NCBI GenBank assembly: GCA_910585065.1
Contig: CAJUCG010000136.1
Location: 1-9,314, forward strand
Origin: an uncultured Lachnospiraceae bacterium
GTDB lineage: Bacteria; Bacillota; Clostridia; Lachnospirales; Lachnospiraceae
Direction: 5' to 3'
Length of the DNA stretch: 9,314 nt
The notes below the pieces were generated by a model. That model had not been told where the DNA came from. It ran no database searches and worked only from the letters and a program-made list of their open reading frames with translations. A program made the translations under genes and the position numbers. Shown here piece by piece: positions 1 through 4,541 of this stretch; the first letter of the stretch is position 1; each line of letters starts with the position of its first letter.

Positions 1-280
1 TAAATGGCAAGCGAATTCCCACGGTTTCTGATGCATAGATCAATAACCAGTCAATCACCGCTCCAATCACTACCAGCAACCACATACACACTTTTTTCGC
101 GATTCCACGGAATCCTTTGTAACTATCCAAAGCTTGCTCCCGATACTTTGCTGCCAGCAAACCAGTGATATAATCAATTACATTGCAACCGACTAAGATC
201 AATACAGGTACAGCTAAGATTCCAAGCATACTCATTACTCCCCCAATAATTGTTGTTAGGATTGCTTTCACTTTTTCCAT
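1..280 (-). CDS. Phage holin, toxin secretion/phage lysis holin family (3' part outside the window)
   Basis: Small membrane protein that would permeabilise the cytoplasmic membrane so that an endolysin can reach the wall. The 93 visible codons begin MEKVKAILTTIIGGVMSMLG. They contain a hydrophobic segment at about residues 15-32, the motif DYITGLLAAKYRE near residues 36-48, the motif SYKGFRGIAKKV near 53-64, and a second hydrophobic segment near 66-83. The DxxTG and S-KG--GI-KK pattern is what I know from the Firmicutes holin family Phage_holin_4 (PF05105). The family is usually about 130-150 residues, so roughly the last third lies beyond position 1. ATG at 280 is chosen because AAAGGA sits 8 nt upstream. 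An endolysin gene is expected next but cannot be seen. The gene follows the toxin terminator and a short leader ORF, so its expression may be controlled separately from the tail genes. Confidence 0.9.
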   Translation of the reverse strand, partial: MEKVKAILTTIIGGVMSMLGILAVPVLILVGCNVIDYITGLLAAKYREQALDSYKGFRGIAKKVCMWLLVVIGAVIDWLLIYASETVGIRLPF

Positions 281-299
281 AATCAATTCCTTTCTACGT

Positions 300-321
300 A
301 AAAAAAGAACCTTTTAGTTCT
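300..321 (-). terminator. Weak terminator-like hairpin over the leader-peptide stop codon
   Basis: On the minus strand AGAAC (321-317) pairs with GTTCT (310-306). A further U-G pair leaves an AAAA loop, and six T residues (305-300) follow. The stem has only five to six base pairs and is mostly A-U, so it would be a weak intrinsic terminator or attenuator. Its first arm overlaps the TAG stop (322-320) of the 18-codon ORF, and the holin Shine-Dalgarno begins a few bases further on. A ribosome stopping at that TAG would physically cover the hairpin. Confidence 0.35.
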
Positions 322-376
322 ACGACTTGTGGCATATATCCATTTTCATCGGTGGCGGTCTTATTTGTTGTTTCAT
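320..376 (-). CDS. Possible 18-residue leader peptide ahead of the holin, with a Pro-Pro-Pro motif
   Basis: A short ORF reading MKQQIRPPPMKMDICHKS. It is preceded by GGAAAGAGG with a 5-nt spacer to the ATG at 376, a good ribosome site for a Firmicute. Three consecutive prolines at residues 7-9 form a motif known in general to slow ribosomes that lack EF-P help. The ORF ends 39 nt before the holin start and its stop codon lies inside a weak terminator-like hairpin. I know no family for this peptide and it may have no function of its own. It is either a regulatory leader for the holin or a chance ORF. An in-frame upstream ATG at 436 would give 38 residues, but it has no ribosome site and would read through the toxin terminator. 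Confidence 0.4.
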   Translation of the reverse strand: MKQQIRPPPMKMDICHKS

Positions 377-397
377 TTCATCCTCTTTCCTGCACGC

Positions 398-426
398 AAA
401 AAAGAGCATCAAAAAACTTGACGCTC
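398..426 (-). terminator. Strong intrinsic terminator of the toxin/tail transcript
   Basis: On the minus strand GAGCGTCAA (426-418) pairs with TTGATGCTC (412-404), giving nine pairs with one G-U wobble around a five-base loop. Six T residues (403-398) follow. This is a textbook rho-independent terminator facing leftward. It lies after the toxin ORF and before the holin, so it would end the toxin mRNA. It would also cut late tail transcription off from the lysis genes unless it leaks or is antiterminated. Confidence 0.85.
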
Positions 427-430
427 CTGC

Positions 431-459
431 TTGCATTTTTTATTTAATTGTGGTATAGT
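431..459 (+). promoter_or_regulatory. Predicted promoter of the antisense antitoxin RNA
   Basis: TTGCAT (431-436) is followed after exactly 17 bp by TATAGT (454-459). The bases TGG just before it make an extended -10 (TGnTATAGT). The -35 is weak but the extended -10 and ideal spacing compensate. Transcription would start near 466 and run rightward, against the tail operon. It is the only plus-strand promoter I could support in this region, and it uses the same TATAGT -10 and a near-identical -35 (TTGCAT against TTGCAG) as the opposing toxin promoter. Confidence 0.65.
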
Positions 460-465
460 AGCCTT

Positions 466-558
466 AACAAGAGGACATCGCCCACAAAGTGGTTAGCCTC
501 TCAATAGGCAATAAGCCTACCTGATCCGGCGAAGATACAAGGTAGGCTTATTTATTTT
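466..558 (+). ncRNA. Predicted RatA-like antisense RNA (type I antitoxin)
   Basis: A transcript of about 90 nt is predicted from the extended -10 promoter at 454-459 to the hairpin terminator ending near 558. It converges on the toxin gene, overlaps the last codon and stop (554-552), and is otherwise fully complementary to the toxin mRNA 3' UTR, which runs to the terminator at about 398. Internal structure includes AGAGG (470-474) with CCTCT (497-501) enclosing CCAC (482-485) with GTGG (489-492), followed by alternating GCCT/AGGC elements at 496, 506, 514 and 544. Convergent 3' overlap is the arrangement of RatA with txpA in Bacillus subtilis, where pairing leads to RNase III cleavage. The same mode is inferred here. 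No protein is encoded. The 5' end is estimated, not measured. Confidence 0.7.
510..558 (+). terminator. Terminator hairpin of the antisense RNA
   Basis: AATAAGCCTACC (510-521) and GGTAGGCTTATT (541-552) form a perfect 12-bp stem around a 19-nt loop. The U-rich tail TATTTT (553-558) follows on the plus strand. On the minus strand no T run follows the hairpin, so it should terminate only the antisense RNA, although it would still fold in the toxin mRNA. The right arm touches the toxin stop codon, so the hairpin also marks the region of sense/antisense overlap. Confidence 0.8.
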
Positions 559-650
559 CGCTTGTTGTTCCTATCGTCGAGATAGGCAAGCAGCGCAATC
601 AAGAAATTACCACCCAAAAACAACAGGGTCAAAATCTGGTATGTATCCAT
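552..650 (-). CDS. Holin-like toxin peptide of a type I toxin-antitoxin system (TxpA / Hol-Tox-like)
   Basis: A 32-residue peptide beginning MDTYQILTLLFLGGNFLIAL, with one hydrophobic membrane segment (about residues 5-23) and a charged, basic tail ending in DDRNNKRK. An M-T-TYQ/E start, a single membrane helix and a D-RN-K tail are the hallmarks I know for the putative holin-like toxin family (Hol_Tox, PF16935), related to Bacillus TxpA. Members act on the membrane when over-expressed. The ATG at 650 is chosen because GGGAGGTGG (664-656), an exceptionally strong ribosome site, lies just upstream. A longer reading from 848 overlaps the fibre gene and has no support. The gene has its own promoter (797-769), a structured leader, a downstream terminator (426-398) and a convergent antisense RNA. 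In the phage it may guard the prophage, or contribute to lysis if the antitoxin RNA declines. Confidence 0.85.
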   Translation of the reverse strand: MDTYQILTLLFLGGNFLIALLAYLDDRNNKRK

Positions 651-655
651 CTGCA

Positions 656-746
656 CCACCTCCCTCTTTCTTATTTCCCACGATGGGATTATGCCGAATG
701 GCACAGCGGAGAATTCCGCTTTCTGAAAGTTCGGGAGGCTACCACC
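656..746 (-). promoter_or_regulatory. Structured 5' leader of the toxin mRNA with possible Shine-Dalgarno sequestration
   Basis: The leader between the predicted start site (about 762) and the toxin ATG (650) has three notable elements. GGTGGTAGCCTCCC (746-733) ends in GCCTCCC, which can pair with the Shine-Dalgarno GGGAGGT (664-658) over seven pairs including one G-U. AGCGGA/TCCGCT (720-715 with 710-705) makes a perfect 6-bp hairpin with a 4-nt loop. TCCCA/TGGGA (688-684 with 680-676) makes a second small hairpin just ahead of the Shine-Dalgarno. The two small hairpins would bring the anti-Shine-Dalgarno and Shine-Dalgarno together. Sequestered ribosome sites are common in type I toxin mRNAs; that this one works so is inferred. 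Confidence 0.5.
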
Positions 747-768
747 TTGTAACACGGTGTCCTTGTTC

Positions 769-797
769 ACTATAGCACATTTTGTCAAATTCTGCAA
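769..797 (-). promoter_or_regulatory. Predicted toxin promoter
   Basis: On the minus strand TTGCAG (797-792) is separated by 17 bp from TATAGT (774-769). TGC directly before it gives an extended -10. The start site would be near 762, giving a leader of about 112 nt. The promoter begins eight bases after the stop codon of the tail fibre gene, so the toxin can be expressed independently of the late operon, as expected for a toxin-antitoxin module active in the lysogen. Confidence 0.65.
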
Positions 798-804
798 CCA
801 AAAT

Positions 805-3174
805 TTACCGGAAAACCACTTTGACGATATTCTCTGCCACACGCTCAATTACGCGGTATCCCCGAAGGATCTTGCCCTCTACCAACATATACTCGCCATC
901 CGCTGCGGTTGCAATCCCTCCGTCTGCTACTTTACAATAGCCGTTTACCTGACAGCTTCTATCATCGTACACCGCCAGCACGCCCAGCATTCCGATCGCC
1001 GCCCACTCTGGACGGTCAATTCGGCATATGTATGGTTTTGAACTATCATAGTCTTCTACCACAATTGGATGCTCTAACTCTGTAAATTCTCCAGTTTCTA
1101 CTTCGTGTATTCTATGCTCATACTCTCCTGTTTCATTTCCGTCTTCATCTAAAATGGGTTCTTCATATGTTTCATGTGCCATAACTGGTATTTTGGATAG
1201 TTCCTTTATCGGTCGCCCAAATACATCTTTTTTCCAACGTCCCGCCCAATCTTCCGGCGAATTACCGATAACTGACGGCGCACCCGATACAATACCTAAA
1301 ATGTAGTCCTGACTGGATGCAATTCGCACTTTATTATCTTCCAGTGCAACAAAATATCCGACACGATCTTCTCCATTCACATTATTATCCAGCCATTCAA
1401 ACAATTCAGCATAGTCTGCACCACCAGTATTATAAGCGGTCTTTACATATGCCATTCCATTATAATGTACACGGAATGCATTTGATAAATTATTTATATC
1501 ATGCCCATTCCCTACGATAAACATATCCCCTGCATTATTTTTTTCACTATCCGGAGTTTTCTTGTTATGTCGTCCAAATACCGCCTGACCCCAACCGCCT
1601 GCATAACAGCCCGTACCATGCGCAAAAGAATCAGTACTAACTGCACTACTTTCTCTTCCCCCTACATGAGAATTATCCCCACTTGCAGTTGTATGACTTC
1701 CCTCCGCATGAGATGAATTACAATCTGCAATCGTTTCAGTTCCCTCTGCATGAGAGCTATTTCCAATTGCTCTTGTTCCTGTTCCTTCTGCGTGTCCTGG
1801 ATAATATTGCTTTGTATTTCTTATCGCAGGGATAACAGCATTGACCACCCGAAAATTGGATGCGGGTAATGCTTTATTTAGTGTGATGGTTTTGGCTGAT
1901 ACATTTACTGCGGCAACCTGATATTTATATGCATCTTTATTTGCATAATAATCATTCCAAACAAAAATTTCCATGCCCGCTGTAATCTTAGCCATTGCAG
2001 TAGAAACATAATTCACTTTTGTTGTATCTACTGTCAACGTAGCTCCTGAATAAGATGCAATGGGAAGCCAGCACTGCGTTGGTGCTGCAATGGAAGACAT
2101 ACCCTCTACATGACCTCCATATGTACAATCACAAAATGTTTCATATCCTTCTGCGTGAGAATAATTACCTGAAGCTTTTGCGCCAGCACCTTCTGCGTGT
2201 GACCAAGCTCCCAACGCTTCTGTTCCAGCTCCCTCCGAATGAGAATGGCTTCCTGATGCTGTCGTCCTATCTCCCTCAGCGTGAGCATTATACCCACTTG
2301 CGATTGTACCACTTCCTTCTGCATGAGAATTTTGTCCACTAGCTTCGGTTTGTTCCCCGCACGCGAAAGAGTGCGTTCCAGTTGCTTTAGTCAAATATCC
2401 AAATGTTGTACCCGTATCCCCTGTCGCCTCCGTTAGCCATCCTGCTGCAAAACTATTCGCTCCCGTTGCCTTTACCGCATATGCACCAAGCGCGATACTT
2501 TTTGAGCCAACGGCTCCCGTCCGCTCCAATGACACTCCATCGTCTTTATAAATCGTTTTCTGTGCGTAGTTGTTATGACTATGTGAAGATGCCGCCTTTT
2601 GCTTTAACAGATTATCCGATTCTGTCTTTGTGTAGTATCTTCCATCATGCCCGTGATCCGCGTTTGCAAAATGCTCAGCGTGGTATCCGTCCAGCATATC
2701 TGCATTGCCGTTATCGTTATTAGCTTTAATGATAATTTTCTTTGTGGCATTATCTGCGGATATCGTGATATTGTCCCCCGCTTCTAGCGCGAATGTTGAG
2801 GTTTTACCATTTGCCACTATAGTAACATTTCCAACTTTCACTTTGGAAAATGCATCTTGATTCACCTCTGCATTTTCCGCCACACCATCTAATTTTTGCT
2901 TGTCCCCTGCGCTCATCAGTCCCGGCTCGCTCTGCGTTGCTGTGCCTGTCCCTGCTTTGGCATCCCATAACTCTTTGTCTTGCTCTGTTACATGGATTTC
3001 ATCATTCTGCATATGCTTTTTTGCTGCATCTACTACAGCCTTTAAAAATGCATCATTATTCAAAAGCTGTGCAAGTAGCGGATTAAAGACATTTGCGTGT
3101 CCCGGATCATTTGTTTCCAGCATTCGCATTTCTGTGCTAAATTCTGGTGGATCTTTCGTTACAAACTTTGCCAC
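805..3174 (-). CDS. Tail fibre with YadA-head-like repeats and C-terminal Peptidase_G2 chaperone domain
   Basis: Long receptor-binding fibre of 789 residues, probably trimeric. The N-terminal part (about 1-115) attaches to the baseplate and includes LMSAGDKQKLDG (86-97), common in clostridial fibres. Then come MLDGYHAEHF (160-169) and HGHDGRYYTKTESDNLL (174-190), typical fibre repeats. Fourteen-residue units of the type T-ASG--SHAEG-- (234-359 and 459-536) resemble the left-handed beta-roll of YadA/Hep-Hag heads. A non-repeat beta-rich insert (about 366-455) separates the blocks. From about 584 (GADYAELFEWLD, EDRVGYFV, ILGIVSGAPSVIG) the sequence matches Peptidase_G2 (PF11962), an intramolecular chaperone that cuts itself off after folding. 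The start codon is GTG, preceded by AAGGAGGGG at good spacing. The gap to the collar gene is 12 nt. Host specificity is inferred to lie in the repeats and insert. Confidence 0.9.
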   Translation of the reverse strand: MAKFVTKDPPEFSTEMRMLETNDPGHANVFNPLLAQLLNNDAFLKAVVDAAKKHMQNDEIHVTEQDKELWDAKAGTGTATQSEPGLMSAGDKQKLDGVAENAEVNQDAFSKVKVGNVTIVANGKTSTFALEAGDNITISADNATKKIIIKANNDNGNADMLDGYHAEHFANADHGHDGRYYTKTESDNLLKQKAASSHSHNNYAQKTIYKDDGVSLERTGAVGSKSIALGAYAVKATGANSFAAGWLTEATGDTGTTFGYLTKATGTHSFACGEQTEASGQNSHAEGSGTIASGYNAHAEGDRTTASGSHSHSEGAGTEALGAWSHAEGAGAKASGNYSHAEGYETFCDCTYGGHVEGMSSIAAPTQCWLPIASYSGATLTVDTTKVNYVSTAMAKITAGMEIFVWNDYYANKDAYKYQVAAVNVSAKTITLNKALPASNFRVVNAVIPAIRNTKQYYPGHAEGTGTRAIGNSSHAEGTETIADCNSSHAEGSHTTASGDNSHVGGRESSAVSTDSFAHGTGCYAGGWGQAVFGRHNKKTPDSEKNNAGDMFIVGNGHDINNLSNAFRVHYNGMAYVKTAYNTGGADYAELFEWLDNNVNGEDRVGYFVALEDNKVRIASSQDYILGIVSGAPSVIGNSPEDWAGRWKKDVFGRPIKELSKIPVMAHETYEEPILDEDGNETGEYEHRIHEVETGEFTELEHPIVVEDYDSSKPYICRIDRPEWAAIGMLGVLAVYDDRSCQVNGYCKVADGGIATAADGEYMLVEGKILRGYRVIERVAENIVKVVFR
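1567..1800 (-). repeat. Second block of 42-bp (14-codon) SHAEG repeats in the tail fibre gene
   Basis: This block encodes fibre residues 459-536: a leading PGHAEGTG, then TRAIGNSSHAEGTE, TIADCNSSHAEGSH, TTASGDNSHVGGRE, SSAVSTDSFAHGTG and a degenerate last unit, CYAGGWGQAVFGRH. The period is 14 residues or 42 bp. The units are diverged at DNA level, so they are coding repeats and not a fresh tandem duplication. Confidence 0.8.
2098..2475 (-). repeat. First block of nine 42-bp (14-codon) SHAEG repeats in the tail fibre gene
   Basis: This block encodes fibre residues 234-359 as nine consecutive 14-residue units, for example TEASGQNSHAEGSG, TIASGYNAHAEGDR, TTASGSHSHSEGAG, TEALGAWSHAEGAG and AKASGNYSHAEGYE. 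The last unit (TFCDCTYGGHVEGM) is degenerate and ends at the insert. The units share the S-A-EG core seen in YadA-type adhesin heads. Tandem 42-bp repeats of this type could expand or contract by recombination. Confidence 0.85.
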
Positions 3175-3186
3175 GGTATCCCCTCC

Positions 3187-3567
3187 TTAAAAAATCTCGT
3201 CCATATCCCAAACGAATTCCATATCTGCGTCCTTTCCCTTTGGCAGGAACGTCTTGTAAGCAACCAGATCACCTTCTGCGTCAAACAGTCCCATCTCACT
3301 TATCATCTGGTCTGCCAATTCCTCTTTCCCCAGCCTCACACTGTAGCGTCCAGTTGTCGTTATCGGGTAAGAGTGGCTATCAATGTCTTTTTTTAGCAAC
3401 TCGTTTCTCAGGGATACTTCCTCCCCGGTTGTTGCGATAACTGCGCCAGTTTCATCCACGCCGCCATCTCCAAATGCCATCTGTGTAATCGCGGGCAAAC
3501 TGATATCTCCCGCGTGTGCCTTACAAAGCTTTTCCCTACCTGTTTTTGTAATTACTCCCTGTGCCAT
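3187..3567 (-). CDS. Phage tail-collar fibre protein (DUF3751-like)
   Basis: About 126 residues beginning MAQGVITKTGREKLCKAHAG, followed by ISLPAITQMAFGDGGVD and, near the end, a stretch reading FLPKGKDADMEFVWDMDEIF. This resembles the tail-collar fibre domain (PF12571) found at the N-terminus of P2 gpH-like fibres. In clostridial phages it is often a separate gene linking fibres to the baseplate. The start is uncertain. ATG at 3579 would add MERI, but the AAAGG site abuts it with no spacer, whereas ATG at 3567 lies 12 nt from AAAGG and gives the usual MA-G-IT start, so I prefer 3567. It stands 23 nt after tail protein I and 12 nt before the long fibre, so it is probably the adaptor between them. 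Confidence 0.8.
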   Translation of the reverse strand: MAQGVITKTGREKLCKAHAGDISLPAITQMAFGDGGVDETGAVIATTGEEVSLRNELLKKDIDSHSYPITTTGRYSVRLGKEELADQMISEMGLFDAEGDLVAYKTFLPKGKDADMEFVWDMDEIF

Positions 3568-3590
3568 GATTCTTTCCATCCTTTCTATAC

Positions 3591-4541
3591 TTATATTTTT
3601 TCTTCATAGATTTCTGCGTCTAGTATCCGGCTCCCATCCAACATCACGCTGCCATCTAACATCCACAGGTCTTTTTCTACGATTAAGGTTCCATCCGTCT
3701 TTACCTCACAGTCCGCAAAACTTTGCATTTTGAGCGCACTCTCTGGTGCAATCTCCATTTCAGCATCCGCGATGATCTGCGCCGAAGCTTCCTCATCCAC
3801 GCGCTCTTCCGCTGCGCCCTGCATCGTCAATATTCCGGCAGTACCTGTGCGCCAGTCTGCGCCCATAATTACTCGCAACATCACCGGGTAAAAGTCCAGG
3901 GTTTCTCCCGATAAATAGCCATTCAGGCGATATTTTCCGTTTAGCAATGCCCTACCGTCCAGAAGAAATGGTATTACATTATAGCGCGGATAAAATGCGC
4001 TGATTATTCGCAATCCTGACTCTACATTCACTTGCGCCACAAACTCATCCTGAAAAATATACTCAATCGCGTCCAGTTGCGCACTAAGACGTTTTATACC
4101 GCGCAACATTTCCTTAAACATCTTGTTTTGTTCACTGCTTACATTAGCATTTGTTACATGAATGCGAAAATGATAAGGTTCTCCCCCATACTGGAACCAT
4201 TCTTCTACTTTTCCCTCCCCAAATACCGTAGTTACCATCTCTTCCAACGCGGTTAATGTTCCCAGTTTCATATACCAGTAAGGCGAATTGATAATCAGTT
4301 CTCGCTTTACGTCCGGCGCGAGTTCTGAATAATAAAATAATGCCCTGCTATCTGCTGCCAGATAATCAAGATATTTCTCATCCACATTCTCAATGTCGCA
4401 CCATACTTTGGTTTTTTCTGCACATTTTAACAATCGCTCGATTTGCCTGTCACAAGCATAAGCAAAAGCCTTTGTCCGGGCATCCTTTAAATTTGCAGGA
4501 ATAGACTGATACAACCCACCAATTTCTGACAAGCTAATCAT
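3591..4541 (-). CDS. Phage tail protein I (P2 gpI-like), baseplate
   Basis: About 316 residues. The first ~175 match the P2 tail protein I family (PF09684), which sits at the baseplate edge and carries fibres. Typical pieces are CDRQIERLLKCAEKTKVWCDIENV, the segment LDYLAADSRALFYYSEL, and KRELIINSPYWYMKLGTLTALEEMV followed by FGEGKVEEWFQYGGEPYHFRI (cited in parts; all near the N-terminal half). The C-terminal extension has two LDG-type clusters, FLLDGRALLNGKYRLNGY and WMLDGSVMLDGSRILDAE, absent from P2 gpI. The start at 4541 is chosen because GGAGGG lies 7 nt before it. The upstream ATG at 4556 has no ribosome site. The start overlaps the stop of baseplate J by 8 nt, which suggests translational coupling. 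Confidence 0.85.
   Translation of the reverse strand: MISLSEIGGLYQSIPANLKDARTKAFAYACDRQIERLLKCAEKTKVWCDIENVDEKYLDYLAADSRALFYYSELAPDVKRELIINSPYWYMKLGTLTALEEMVTTVFGEGKVEEWFQYGGEPYHFRIHVTNANVSSEQNKMFKEMLRGIKRLSAQLDAIEYIFQDEFVAQVNVESGLRIISAFYPRYNVIPFLLDGRALLNGKYRLNGYLSGETLDFYPVMLRVIMGADWRTGTAGILTMQGAAEERVDEEASAQIIADAEMEIAPESALKMQSFADCEVKTDGTLIVEKDLWMLDGSVMLDGSRILDAEIYEEKI

Noticed and set aside
320..436. 38-residue version of the leader ORF starting at 436
   Set aside because: There is no Shine-Dalgarno upstream and the reading would pass through the strong terminator hairpin. The ATG at 376 is better supported.
510..552. 12-bp hairpin as a bidirectional terminator
   Set aside because: A U-rich tail follows only on the plus strand. 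On the minus strand the next bases are GCCTATTGAG, so termination of the toxin mRNA is assigned to 426-398.
783..788. Perfect TTGACA -35 box on the minus strand ahead of the toxin
   Set aside because: No -10 element lies 16-18 bp downstream (the bases there read CAAGGA), and the real TATAGT is only 8 bp away. TTGCAG at 797-792 has the correct 17-bp spacing to TATAGT.
651..848. N-terminal extension of the toxin to 98 residues
   Set aside because: The extension overlaps the fibre gene, covers the promoter and leader hairpins, and has no ribosome site at its start. The ATG at 650 has a near-perfect Shine-Dalgarno.
757..1041. 94-residue plus-strand ORF across the fibre 3' end
   Set aside because: It is antisense to the clearly coding Peptidase_G2 region, has no ribosome site and no recognisable protein features.
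2106..2339. 77-residue minus-strand ORF and a similar plus-strand ORF in the repeat region
   Set aside because: They are shadow frames created by the 42-bp repeats of the fibre gene, in a different frame from the real protein.
2098..2475. CRISPR-like regular repeats
   Set aside because: The 42-bp periodicity comes from 14-codon protein repeats. There are no conserved repeat/spacer boundaries and the DNA units are diverged.
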